NCBI GenBank assembly: GCA_025465355.1
Contig: JAODNN010000123.1
Span: 1-63,344, forward strand
Length of the DNA: 63,344 nucleotides
Source: Blastococcus sp.
Lineage (GTDB): Bacteria > Actinomycetota > Actinomycetes > Mycobacteriales > Geodermatophilaceae
Direction of reading: 5' to 3'
The notes beneath the pieces were generated by a model that did no database searches, had not been told where the DNA came from, and saw only the letters and a program-made list of their open reading frames with translations. Shown one piece after another: positions 17,158 through 26,013 of this stretch. Within the stretch, counting starts at the first letter, position 1. Each line of letters begins with the position of its first letter. A program made the translations under genes and the position numbers.

Positions 17158-17553
17158 ATGGCGGGAGAGTTCCTGGGCCGGGGATGGGCCTTCCCGATCG
17201 CAGTGGAGGAGCACGGCGCCATCGCCGGGGTCGCCCTCGAGGACGCCGTCCGCCAAGCGATCTGGGTGGTGCTGTCGACCGCACCCGGTGAGCGGGTCAT
17301 GCGCCCGACGTTCGGCGCCGGCCTCGCCGACCTGGTCTTCGCGCCGAACACCCCGGCCACCCACGGACTGGTGGCCAGCGCCGTCCGGGACGCCCTGGTG
17401 GAGTGGGAGCCGCGCATCGACGTCCTCGACGTGGCCGTCACCGCGGATCCGGGGCAGCCCACGCGACTTCTGGTGGAGGTGGACTACGCGGTCCGGGCGA
17501 CCAACAGCCGGTTCAACCTGGTGTATCCCTTCTATCTCCAGGAGCCGGCGTGA
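17158..17553 (+). CDS. GPW/gp25 family baseplate wedge protein
   Basis: 131 aa. Family signature is plain: FLGRGWAFPI near the N-terminus, DAVRQAIWVVLSTAPGERVMRP-FGAGL, and VEVDYAVRATNSRFNLVYPFYL at the C-terminus. gp25-like proteins sit at the inner baseplate, where they nucleate the sheath, equivalent to Pvc9/Afp9. It starts one base after the PAAR gene stop and overlaps the next gene by GTGA. Confidence 0.95.
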   Translation: MAGEFLGRGWAFPIAVEEHGAIAGVALEDAVRQAIWVVLSTAPGERVMRPTFGAGLADLVFAPNTPATHGLVASAVRDALVEWEPRIDVLDVAVTADPGQPTRLLVEVDYAVRATNSRFNLVYPFYLQEPA

Positions 17554-20500
17554 CCCGGCCCGCGCCTCCGGTCGACCCGCGGGGGTACTCCGACCTGGTT
17601 GCCGACACCACGCGGCTGGCACAACTGCTCTCGCCGTGGCGTCCACCCGAGGGCGGCACGGACCTCGGCGGTGCGCTGGTCGCGCTCTTCGCCGGCATGG
17701 CCGACCAGGTGCTGCAACGGCTCAATGCCGTCCCGGAGCGGGACTTCCTCGCCTTCCTGGAGCTCCTCGGGGTGGAGCCTCTGCCGCCCCGGGCAGCGCA
17801 GGTGCCGCTGACCTTCAGCCCGCCGGCCGGTAGCGCCACCCCCGGGTTGGTGCCCGCCGGGACCCCCGTCGCAGCCCCGGGACAGCCGCCGGTCCGGTTT
17901 TTCACCGAGCGCGACCTGGTGGTCAGCCCCGCCGTCCTGACCGCGGCCGTGGTGCTGGACCCGGTGGCCGACCGTCGCGCCGACGTCACGGCCGCGGCGA
18001 CCGGCGCATCCGACGAGGCGTGGCCTGCGTTCGCCGGCAACTCCCTCATCCCGCACGCGCTGTACGTCGCCCACGACGAGTTCGCCGTCCTGCCGCGCCC
18101 GCGCATTCTCGGCGTGACCGTCACGTTCGCCGACGCCGCGGGCCGGGACGCTTTCGCGGTGCCCAACGTGGAGTGGGCGCGTTGGGACGGGGCGGCCTGG
18201 CAGCCGCTGCCGCAGCCGCCGCCCGGAGGCTCGCCGGTCGGTGACACCGGCTGGGCGGTTTCCCTCGGCGACATCGGCGTGCCCGAACCGGTCCCGGTGG
18301 CCGGCCGCACCGCCCGCTGGTTGCGCGCCCGGCTGACGAAGGCCCTCGGCACGGTCCCCGGGGTGGACCGGGCCGTCGTCCACGGCGTGACGGTGACGGC
18401 GGACGTCACCGACGTGGCGCGGGTCGCTCCCACGGCCGGTTTCACCGGCGCGGTGCCGGTGGACCTGGCCGGGGACGCCTTCCCGTTCGGTGAGCAGCCC
18501 CGGTTCACCGACACGTTCACGCTCGGCAGCGACGTCTTCGGCCGCGCCGGCGCCGAGGCGACCCTGGACGTGACGATCAGCAGTGGCCTGCCCGTACCGC
18601 CGACGCCGTCCGACGATCTGGTCCTCGTGTGGGAGGTGGGTGGATCCGACGGCTGGGTGCCGGTGGGCCGCTCCGGTCCCGGTGTGGCTCCTCCGCGCGG
18701 CGCCGGATTCGCCGACGGCACGTCGGCGCTGACCACCAGCGGCACGCTCCGGTTCACCGTTCCGCCGACCGGCGGTCCCGTCGTCCTCAACGGCGTGAGC
18801 GGATGGTGGCTGCGGGCGAGGATCGCCGCGGGGAACTACGGCCACGGCGCGAGCTACCAGCCGGCCGCGGACCCCAGCAGGCCTCCTGTCCTCGTCCCGG
18901 CCACGTATGCCCCTCCGGCCGTGTCGGGGCTGCTGGTCAGCTGGCGGTTCCATGGCGAGGAGCCCAGCGGGGCCCTGGCCACGGTCGACGGCGACGACGC
19001 GGAGGACCGCACCGGCCTGACCGCGCCGTTCCCGGCATTCCATGCCGTCCCGGCGGACCGCCCGGCTCTGCACCTCGGGTTCGACCGGCCGTTCCCGAAC
19101 CGGCCGGTGCTGCTGCACGTGCAGGTCGACGCCGCAGCCGATCCCGACGGCGGGGCAGCCGCTCCGGTTCCGCTGGTCTGGGAGTACGCCGCTGCGGCCG
19201 GCTGGGCGGATCTGGGCGCGGTCGACGAGACTCGCGGGCTGAGCCGCTCGGGACCGGTGGGTTTCATCGGCCCGGCGGACCTGGTGCCGACGCCGATGTT
19301 CGGCCGCACCCTCTGCTGGCTCCGCGTGCGTCCGGCGGTCCCCGGGCCGGTGCCCTCCCCGCGGCTGCGCCGGATCCTGCTCAACACCGTGCCGGCGACC
19401 GCCGCCGTGCCGGCCGCGGACGAGGTCCTCGGCGTCAGCGACGGGTCACCCGGCCAGCGCTTCCGGACGACGCGTACGCCGGTGCTGAACGGGGAGCGGG
19501 TGGACGTGCTGACGGCGGGGGAGTGGCGGACCTGGGAACGGACCCCGGACCTCGCCGGCTCCGGCCCGCTCGACCGGCACTACGTGCTGGACCGGGAGCA
19601 CGGCGAGGTGCTCTTCGGCGACGGGCGTCACGGCGCCGTACCGCCCACCGGGAGCCCGGTGCGGGCGACCTACCGTTCGGGCGGCGGCAGCGCGGGGAAC
19701 CAGCCCGCGGGCGCCGTGACCCAGCTGGAGGTCGCGCTCGCCGGGGTGGACCGGGTCGTCAACCATGAGCCGGCCGCGGGCGGTGCCGACACCGAGCCAC
19801 TGGAGCGGGTGCGTGTCCGGGGACCGGTCGCGCTGCGTCACGGCGGTCGCGCGGTGGCCGCCGAGGACTATCCCGACCTCGCCGTGGCCGCCTCGCCGGA
19901 CGTGGCGCGCGCCCTGGCCGTCCCCGTCCCGGTCAACCCCCTGGACGTGCCGTGGATCGTCCCGGTGCCCGTCGACCCCGGCGGGTCCGGTCCGGCGACG
20001 TCCGGTGTCCCGTCGCCCGTGGCCTCGGTGCTCTGCCGAGCACCGGCGGGGGACGTCGCCGGCCATCGGCCGCCGGCGGCCGGGCGGGTGGCCGTGGTCG
20101 TGGTGCCCGAGTCCGACGACCCCCGGCCGGCGCCCAGCCGGCAGCTGCTGGACGAGGTCGCGGACGCGCTGCGGCTGCGCAGTCCGGCAGTGCTGGGAGC
20201 GGCGGGCCTGACGGTGACCGGTCCGGAATGGATCGAGCTGACGGTGCGGGTCACCGTGGCGGCGACCGACCTGGCCGCGGCGGGGTCGTTGCCCGGTGCG
20301 GTCACCACGGCGCTGGACCGCTACCTGCACCCCCTCCACGGTGGGCCGGAGGGCACCGGCTGGGTCTTCGGCCGGGCGCCGCACCGTTCGGATCTGCTCG
20401 CCCTCCTGATCGGCCTCCCGGGGATCGACCACGTGGTCGCCCTCGACATGCAGGAGAGCCCGTCCCGCGCCGGGCTCGACCGCGAGCAGCTGGCCCGGAC

Positions 20501-20558
20501 GCTTGTCTGGTCGGGGCGGCACGCGGTGGCCGTCGTTCCCTCGGGGCAGACGCCATGA
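17550..20558 (+). CDS. Large baseplate assembly protein (gpJ/Pvc11-like)
   Basis: 1002 aa, the largest component. Similar to 'putative baseplate assembly protein' of injection systems: N-terminal wedge region (LVADTTRLAQLLSPWRPPE, VALFAGMADQVLQRLNAVPERDFLAFLELLG), repeated beta domains with LVWEYAAAAGWADLGAV-like blocks, then the conserved VLDREHGEVLFGDGRHGAVPPTGSPVRATY and a gpJ-like C-terminus (RVRGPVALRHGGRAVAAEDYPDLA, EWIELTVRVTVAA, LDRYLHPLHGGPEGTGWVFGR). It should form the baseplate wedge with the next protein. Its GTG overlaps the gp25 stop. Confidence 0.92.
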   Translation: MTRPAPPVDPRGYSDLVADTTRLAQLLSPWRPPEGGTDLGGALVALFAGMADQVLQRLNAVPERDFLAFLELLGVEPLPPRAAQVPLTFSPPAGSATPGLVPAGTPVAAPGQPPVRFFTERDLVVSPAVLTAAVVLDPVADRRADVTAAATGASDEAWPAFAGNSLIPHALYVAHDEFAVLPRPRILGVTVTFADAAGRDAFAVPNVEWARWDGAAWQPLPQPPPGGSPVGDTGWAVSLGDIGVPEPVPVAGRTARWLRARLTKALGTVPGVDRAVVHGVTVTADVTDVARVAPTAGFTGAVPVDLAGDAFPFGEQPRFTDTFTLGSDVFGRAGAEATLDVTISSGLPVPPTPSDDLVLVWEVGGSDGWVPVGRSGPGVAPPRGAGFADGTSALTTSGTLRFTVPPTGGPVVLNGVSGWWLRARIAAGNYGHGASYQPAADPSRPPVLVPATYAPPAVSGLLVSWRFHGEEPSGALATVDGDDAEDRTGLTAPFPAFHAVPADRPALHLGFDRPFPNRPVLLHVQVDAAADPDGGAAAPVPLVWEYAAAAGWADLGAVDETRGLSRSGPVGFIGPADLVPTPMFGRTLCWLRVRPAVPGPVPSPRLRRILLNTVPATAAVPAADEVLGVSDGSPGQRFRTTRTPVLNGERVDVLTAGEWRTWERTPDLAGSGPLDRHYVLDREHGEVLFGDGRHGAVPPTGSPVRATYRSGGGSAGNQPAGAVTQLEVALAGVDRVVNHEPAAGGADTEPLERVRVRGPVALRHGGRAVAAEDYPDLAVAASPDVARALAVPVPVNPLDVPWIVPVPVDPGGSGPATSGVPSPVASVLCRAPAGDVAGHRPPAAGRVAVVVVPESDDPRPAPSRQLLDEVADALRLRSPAVLGAAGLTVTGPEWIELTVRVTVAATDLAAAGSLPGAVTTALDRYLHPLHGGPEGTGWVFGRAPHRSDLLALLIGLPGIDHVVALDMQESPSRAGLDREQLARTLVWSGRHAVAVVPSGQTP

Positions 20559-21568
20559 CCCGCCTCCGGCCGGTCCTCGACGACGTCACCTACGCCGACC
20601 TGGTCGCGCAGGCCCGGCGCACGATCCCGGCGCTCGCGCCCGACTGGACGGACCACAACCCCGGCGACCCCGGGATCACGCTCGTCGAGCTGTTCGCCTG
20701 GCTGGCCGAGATGCTCGTCTACCAGGCCGACCAGTTGCCGCCCGACCGCACCGATGCGTTTCTCACGCTGCTCAACGGGCCGGGCTGGGCCCGCACCACC
20801 GACCTCGACACAGCGGTGCGCGACACCCTTGCGACGCTGCGCGGTCCGTGGCGGGCGGTCACGGCGGACGACGTCGTCCGCCTGCTGACCGAGGTGTGGC
20901 CGGCAGACGACGCGTCGCGGCCGCCGTTGCGACGCGCGCACTGCGTGCCCGAGCGGGACCTCGCGACGGCACCGGCCGGGGACGTGGCGGCACCGGGACA
21001 CCTGAGCATCGTCATCGTCCCGGAGCCGGCACCGGACGGCGCAGACCTGCCGGTCGCGTCACCGGAACTGTGCGCGGCGGTGCTCGAGTGGTTGGAGCCG
21101 CGCCGGCTGCTCGGCGTCCGGCACCACGTGGTCCCCCCGGTCTACGTGCCGGTCACGTCGACCGCCCGCCTCGTGATCCGCGAGGACTACGCCCCGGCGA
21201 CCGTCGCCCGTAGCGGGGTGCTGACCGACGAGGCCATCGCGGACGAGGTGGGCCGGCAGGGGGCGGCCGCGCTCGCCGCGTACCTGCACCCGGTCACCGG
21301 CGGGGCCGACGGGACGGGCTGGCCCTTCGGGCGGGACGTGCACGCCTCGGAGATCTACGCCGTCCTGGACCGGCTGCCCGGGGTGGACTTCGTCGACGGG
21401 CTGCGCTTCGTCGACCCGGCGCCCGACCGGCAGATCATCGCCGGCGGTGACCTCGTGGGCGTGCGGCTGGCGCCGCACGAACTGGTCGACCTCACCGTCG
21501 TCGACGACCGTGGCCGCCAGGGGCAGCTCTCGGTGACGTGGTCCCGGCTGGCCGGGGGCGCGACGTGA
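20555..21568 (+). CDS. Second baseplate wedge protein (Pvc12-like)
   Basis: 337 aa, related to the C-terminal part of the preceding protein: [29 protein letters not shown] at the N-terminus (typical of baseplate J-family), a [12 protein letters not shown] segment, and [28 protein letters not shown], which matches the LHPLHGGPEGTGWVFGR block of its neighbour. Two such proteins normally heterodimerise into baseplate wedges (T4 gp6-like). Translationally coupled by ATGA on the left and GTGA on the right. Confidence 0.9.
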   Translation: [337 protein letters not shown]

Positions 21569-22239
21569 GCGCACCGGCCGGCGGACCGCTTCCCGGGGCA
21601 CCTGCTCCGGGCAGCAGCTACCTCGAGGCGCTGCCGGCCGTCTACCGGGAGGCCGACGAGGTCGGCGACCGGTTCCTCGGCCGGTTCCTGCTGGCCTTCG
21701 AGCACGTGCTGCACGGCCTGGGCGACGCCGATGTCGCCGGTTTCCCGCGCGGGCTGGGCGAGCAACTGAGCGACGCGGGGCGGTATCTGGACCCGTCCCG
21801 GACACCGCACGAGTTCCTCGACTGGCTCGCCGGCTGGGTCGCCCTGAGCCTGGCGGAGGACTGGACGGAGGACGAGCAGCGCCGCTTCCTCGCCCGGGCC
21901 GTCCCGCTGTACCGGCTGCGCGGCACCGCGCGCGGCCTGACCGAGCTGCTGCGGGCCTACACCGGCGACCTGCCGGTCACCGTCTACGAGTTCGACAACG
22001 TGCCGCACTACTTCCAGGTGGAGCTCACCCTGGGGCTCAGCCTGCGCGACCCCGACTTCGAGGCCCGCAAGCAGCGTCGCCAGCGCACCGCGATGGCGAT
22101 CATCGACCAGCAGAAGCCGGCGCACACCTTCTACTCGTTCCGCTTCCGCGACGTGCCGACCATGCAGATCCGTGTCCACTCGACCGTCGGTGTCGACGCG
22201 GTGCTCGGCTCCGTCGCCGACCCAGGAAAGGCCGGATGA
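21565..22239 (+). CDS. gpI-like tail protein
   Basis: 224 aa of the P2 gpI-like / 'phage tail protein domain' family: SSYLEALPAVYREADEVGDRFLGRFLLAFE near the start, then DLDPSRTP-like (YLDPSRTPHEFLDWLAGWVALSL), and the hallmark RRFLARAVPLYRLRGTARGLTELLRAYTG. It joins the baseplate wedge to fibres in P2-type tails. The gene overlaps both neighbours (GTGA, ATGA). Confidence 0.9.
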   Translation: MSAPAGGPLPGAPAPGSSYLEALPAVYREADEVGDRFLGRFLLAFEHVLHGLGDADVAGFPRGLGEQLSDAGRYLDPSRTPHEFLDWLAGWVALSLAEDWTEDEQRRFLARAVPLYRLRGTARGLTELLRAYTGDLPVTVYEFDNVPHYFQVELTLGLSLRDPDFEARKQRRQRTAMAIIDQQKPAHTFYSFRFRDVPTMQIRVHSTVGVDAVLGSVADPGKAG

Positions 22240-23621
22240 TCCCCATGGCCGACTACACCGAGCCCGACTACGTCGACCGGCGGCTGCGCTACTTCGACGG
22301 GCAGTTCCTGCGGGAGCAGGACTTCATCGACGAGCAGCGCTACCACGTCGACCGCGAGCGGCGGCTGGCGCGCGTGGCACACACGCCGGGCATCGTGGAA
22401 GGCCTGGCGGTCACCGCCGTCCCGAACGCGCCCAAGGTCACCATCGCCCCAGGCACGGCGATCGACGGGCTCGGCAGGCTTCTCGTGCGGGGAGACGCGG
22501 GCGAGCCGCTGGACCTCACCGAGCTGGTCAACAGCGACAGCGACGTCGTGGTCATCGTCGGACTGACCTACAACCGGGAGGAGGCCGGTGCTCCGCAGGG
22601 CGGGGCGAGCCCCCGGTGGAGGGAGAACCCGCGGATCGTCCGATGGCTCGAAGGCTCGGCCGACGCGCCGCCCGAGGACATGACCGTCCGGCTGGCCCGG
22701 GTCACCCTGCTGCACCCCGATGGGACGGCCGGCGTGGATCCCGGGTGGGCGCCGGCGGTGAGCGGACTCGGCGTGCGCGGGCCGCTCAGCGTCGCGGGGT
22801 TGGCCTCGTTCCCCGGCGGTGTCGCCGGTGCCCGAGGGGCCAGCGGGGCAGAGCCGGCACCGCTGAGCGTGCGCAGCCGGCTCCAGGTCACCGGACCGCC
22901 CGCGTTCGACAGCACCACGCGCGTCGATCTGGTCAACGGGTCCAACGACTTCGGGCGTACCAATCTCGTCCTCACCGGCCGGTACCAGGACGGCAACGAC
23001 GGGTGGGTCTTCGGCAGCGGCGCACGGAACTCGATCGTCTTCGCGCGGAACACCGCCGCGAGCGGGCAGGCGGTCGGCGCGATCGGCGATGAGCAGGTGT
23101 CGCTGCAGCTGGACGGCGGGTCCCGGCGCCTCGGCGTCCTCACCCGGGCGCGCGGCAACGATCCGGCGGTGACCATCGCCCAGGAGGGCACGGTCCACCT
23201 GGGCAGTGCCGATCGGCGGGCCAACCTGGATGTGGAGGGGGAGGTCGACGTCTCCCTGGATCTCACCGTCCTGGGGGGCCTCGCCTCCGCTGAGGTCGGC
23301 CAGTGGAGCACCATCGTGTTCTCGGCCGCCCAGACTGTCCAGATCACGATCGGCCCCAGATCCCCGCACAACGTCATCGTCGTGCGCCGACGGGGCGGCA
23401 TCATCCTCAGTGCCTCGGTCATCGTGCCCTCGGGCACGGAAGGCGAGTGGATCGGCCAGTACACCTTCTTCGATCCGGTGAACCAGACCCTCGGGGTCAT
23501 GGCCCCCCTCTTCCAGGGCACTCCGATGTCGGCCAATGCCCAGCGGGCCTCCCTGCCGCCGGGGTCGAGCCCCGTCGTGCTCTATCTCGAGGTCCACCAC
23601 GTCACGACCCTGGAGGGCTGA
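22236..23621 (+). CDS. Putative tail-fibre / receptor-binding protein
   Basis: 461 aa (458 if started at the second ATG, 22245). The N-terminal ~100 residues match a domain found on baseplate-attached proteins of contractile systems (RRLRYFDGQFLREQDFIDEQ, RHVDRERR-like segment, GIVEGLAVTAVPNAPKVTIAPGTAIDGLG). The remainder is beta-rich and without recognised motif: a variable Gly/Ala middle and a C-terminal region (IIVPSGTEGEW-like) that could be a receptor-binding tip. Position after gpI is where fibre genes sit. The attachment role is reasonably inferred; receptor binding is a guess. Confidence 0.7.
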   Translation: MIPMADYTEPDYVDRRLRYFDGQFLREQDFIDEQRYHVDRERRLARVAHTPGIVEGLAVTAVPNAPKVTIAPGTAIDGLGRLLVRGDAGEPLDLTELVNSDSDVVVIVGLTYNREEAGAPQGGASPRWRENPRIVRWLEGSADAPPEDMTVRLARVTLLHPDGTAGVDPGWAPAVSGLGVRGPLSVAGLASFPGGVAGARGASGAEPAPLSVRSRLQVTGPPAFDSTTRVDLVNGSNDFGRTNLVLTGRYQDGNDGWVFGSGARNSIVFARNTAASGQAVGAIGDEQVSLQLDGGSRRLGVLTRARGNDPAVTIAQEGTVHLGSADRRANLDVEGEVDVSLDLTVLGGLASAEVGQWSTIVFSAAQTVQITIGPRSPHNVIVVRRRGGIILSASVIVPSGTEGEWIGQYTFFDPVNQTLGVMAPLFQGTPMSANAQRASLPPGSSPVVLYLEVHHVTTLEG

Positions 23622-23623
23622 CG

Positions 23624-23821
23624 ATGGATCTCCGTGCGCAGCTGGAACAGCGGCTGGTGGTGCTCCACGAGGAGCTCGCGGCCGGGCGCCGGCTCCTTGT
23701 CGAGCTGCAGGCGCGCCAGGCCGAGGTCCAGGACACCCTGCTGAGGATCACCGGCGCCATCCAGGTGCTCGAGGAGGAGCTGGCCGCCAGCCCCTGCGTC
23801 GAGCCGACGACCCCCGGCTGA
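23624..23821 (+). CDS. Small coiled-coil protein closing the injection-system operon
   Basis: 65 aa. Almost the whole protein is one predicted coiled coil (LRAQLEQRLVVLHEELAAG, LLVELQARQAEVQDTLLRITGAIQVLEEELAA) with leucines in heptad spacing. It follows the fibre gene by two bases and its stop is 18 bases from the convergent ribonuclease D stop. Not recognised; the small size and heptads suggest an oligomeric structural or chaperone part. High third-position GC argues for a genuine gene. Confidence 0.65.
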   Translation: MDLRAQLEQRLVVLHEELAAGRRLLVELQARQAEVQDTLLRITGAIQVLEEELAASPCVEPTTPG

Positions 23822-23839
23822 GTCGGTCCGGCCGGTCGT

Positions 23840-25204
23840 TCAGGCCCGGGTGACGGCCTCGGTCAGGAGGTCGCGGGTCAGCTCGATCTGCCACTCCCGG
23901 GCGCCCCCGGCGCGGAGCACGTCGGCGACGGTCGCGGGGTCCCGCGGCTCGGGCGGGCTCCACATCAGCCGGCGGACCAGATCGGGGGCGAGGATGTTCT
24001 CCACCGGGACGGCGTGCTTCGCCGAGAGCTCGGCGAGACCGGCGCGGGCGGCCTGCAGACGGGTGGCCGCCGCGGGGTCCCGGTCGCCCCAGCGGTTCAC
24101 CGGCGGCGGTCCGTCGCCTGGCTTGCTGTGCAGGGGCAGCTCGGCTTCCGGGAGTGCCCTGCCGCGGGCCAGCGCGCCGAACCAGGTGGCCACCAGCTTG
24201 CGGTTGGCCCGCCCGCGGAAGACCGGAAGCTCGAGCAGTGCACCCTCGTGCGCCGGGTCGGCCTGGACGGCGGCGACCATGGCGGAGTCGGGCAGCACCC
24301 GCCCGGGAGCGATGTCGCGACGCCGGGCCATCTCGTCCCGGGTCTGCCACATCGACCGCAGCATCCCGAGCTGGCGGCGGCTGCGCAACGCGTGCATCCC
24401 CGACGTGCGACGCCAGGGGTCGGTCTTGGGGGCCGGCGGACCGGCGGCCAGGATCGCCTCGAACTCCTGCTGGGCCCAGTCGGACTTCCCCTGTTCGGCG
24501 AGGATCCCGGCGAGGGCGTCGCGGAGGTCGACGAGCACCTCGACGTCGAGCGCCGCGTAGACCAGCCACTCCTCGGGCAGTGGCCGGGTGCTCCAGTCGG
24601 CGGCGGAGTGCCCCTTCTGCAGCGAGTAGCCGAGCAGGGACTCGACGACCGCGCCCAGTCCGACGCGGGGCAGGCCGGCCAGTCGGGCGGCGAGCTCGGT
24701 GTCGAAGATCCGCCGCGGGACCAGCCCGATCTCGGCCAGGCAGGGCAGGTCCTGGTTGGCCGCGTGGAGCACCCACTCCTCGTCGCCGATCGCGTCCTGG
24801 ATCACCGAGAGGTCGGGGAGCGGGACGGGGTCGATCAGCCCGGTGCCCGAGCCGTTGCGGCGCAGCTGGACCAGGTAGGCGCGCTGGCCGTAGCGGTAGC
24901 CCGAGGCGCGTTCGGCGTCGACGGCGACCGGTCCGCTGCCCCCGCGCAGCGCCTCGGCGTACTCGACGAGCTGGGTCGAGGTGTCCACCACCGGGGGCAG
25001 GCCGTCGCGCGGAGCGAGCAGCGGAATCGCAGCGGGGACGGTGTCGTCGGGCGCGGTGTTGTCGGGCGCGGTGTTGTCAGGCGCGAGGGCCTGCTCCGGC
25101 TGCGGAGTGGGCTCGGTGCTCAGTTGCCGTCCACCTTCTTGCCGTTCCTGGTCGGATCGGACCGCCGGGATCCGGTCGCGTCCGAACGGGGATTCCGCAG
25201 GCAA
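23840..25204 (-). CDS. rnd: Ribonuclease D (DEDDy 3'-5' exonuclease with HRDC)
   Basis: Trims 3' ends of RNAs, mainly tRNA precursors. Exonuclease domain about residues 60-240 shows the DEDDy signature: VDAERASGYRYGQRAYLVQL, AANQDLPCLAEIGL with FDTELAARLAG, and WLVYAALDVEVLVDL. An HRDC-like region follows (ALRSRRQLGMLRSMWQTRDEMAR). The start is uncertain: the longest frame opens at a TTG (25204) with no ribosome-binding site, while GGTGGA precedes a CTG at 25123 (LSTEPTPQ). I give the longer form. The N-terminus holds a 15-base tandem repeat, listed separately. Confidence 0.9.
   Translation of the reverse strand: MPAESPFGRDRIPAVRSDQERQEGGRQLSTEPTPQPEQALAPDNTAPDNTAPDDTVPAAIPLLAPRDGLPPVVDTSTQLVEYAEALRGGSGPVAVDAERASGYRYGQRAYLVQLRRNGSGTGLIDPVPLPDLSVIQDAIGDEEWVLHAANQDLPCLAEIGLVPRRIFDTELAARLAGLPRVGLGAVVESLLGYSLQKGHSAADWSTRPLPEEWLVYAALDVEVLVDLRDALAGILAEQGKSDWAQQEFEAILAAGPPAPKTDPWRRTSGMHALRSRRQLGMLRSMWQTRDEMARRRDIAPGRVLPDSAMVAAVQADPAHEGALLELPVFRGRANRKLVATWFGALARGRALPEAELPLHSKPGDGPPPVNRWGDRDPAAATRLQAARAGLAELSAKHAVPVENILAPDLVRRLMWSPPEPRDPATVADVLRAGGAREWQIELTRDLLTEAVTRA
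25040..25084 (-). repeat. Three tandem 15-bp repeats in the rnd N-terminus
   Basis: Three consecutive near-identical 15-base units (25040-25054, 25055-25069, 25070-25084) encode the sequence APDNTAPDNTAPDDT, a disordered linker before the exonuclease domain. Units differ by one base each, which indicates recent slippage. Confidence 0.85.
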
Positions 25205-25259
25205 CGAGGAAGGAGGATCACCGGCTCAGCGGGCACGAACCCGTCTGGCGGTACCGATG

Positions 25260-25895
25260 TTAGAGAGTCTCGCTCGGGGTGCGGTCGGAGGGACCCAGCA
25301 GCCGTACGCCGGGCGGTGGCAGGCCGGCCGCGTTGCCGACGACGTCCAGCCATGCCTGCAGGTGCCGGTCGAGGTCGGTGTCCTCGGCCGTCCACGAGGC
25401 GCGCATCTCGACGTCGACGGTGTGCTCCGGGCCGGCCAGGTCGCCGAAGCGGGTCGAGGCGGTTCGGGTGACGGTGCCGCCGACGTTGTGGTGACCCGCG
25501 CCGGCCTCGCTCAGGGCGTCGGTGAGCCAGCTCCAGGCGACCTCGGAGAACATCGCATCGTCGACCAGTTCCTCGTCGGTCGCGGCCGACAGGTAGCCCA
25601 CGCAACGGATCGTGCCGTTCCAGGACTCGTGTCCGTCGGGGTCGAACAGCACGATGAACCGGGCGCTGGCGATCTCGATCTCGTCGTCCGTCCCGTCCGG
25701 CTCGGACACGTGCGCGCCCACGGCGTGCGCCCAGGGGGCGAGCCGCTGAGGTGCAGGAATGTGCTCGAGGACGATCTCCGGGCGGGCCTGGACCCGGGCC
25801 AGGGCGTCCAGGACAGCACGGAACGCGGCCGGGGGTTCGTCCCCGCCGGCGTCCCTGCCTCTGTCCCCGGCGCTGGCCAGGTTGTGTGGCTCCAC
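25260..25895 (-). CDS. DUF3000 family protein
   Basis: 211 aa actinobacterial conserved protein of unknown function, family DUF3000. Recognised from ALARVQARPEIVLEHIPAPQRLAPWAHAVGA, RFIVLFDPDGHESWNGTIRCVGYLSA and VAWSWLTDALSEAGA. It begins at GTG 25895. The gene regularly lies beside hemE and ribonuclease D in actinobacterial genomes as far as I know, which fits its position here. No catalytic motif is visible. It is divergent from hemE with about 118 bases between the starts. Confidence 0.85.
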   Translation of the reverse strand: MEPHNLASAGDRGRDAGGDEPPAAFRAVLDALARVQARPEIVLEHIPAPQRLAPWAHAVGAHVSEPDGTDDEIEIASARFIVLFDPDGHESWNGTIRCVGYLSAATDEELVDDAMFSEVAWSWLTDALSEAGAGHHNVGGTVTRTASTRFGDLAGPEHTVDVEMRASWTAEDTDLDRHLQAWLDVVGNAAGLPPPGVRLLGPSDRTPSETL

Positions 25896-26013
25896 GTCCG
25901 CAGGGTAGGCCGCCGGTTAACACACCGCGCCCGACGCGCCGCAGGGGAGTGCCCTGACACGTCCGGGGACGGCGGGCCGACCGGCCCGTGGACGTCTGGG
26001 AGGATCGGCGGTC

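Noticed and set aside
5730-23821. Interpretation as a prophage
   Set aside because: No capsid, portal, terminase, integrase, lysis or phage regulator genes were found; ATPase, DUF4157 and DUF4255 are markers of an injection system.
24014-25471. Forward-strand open frame through ribonuclease D and DUF3000
   Set aside because: Both reverse-strand genes are clear family members; the forward frame has no homology.
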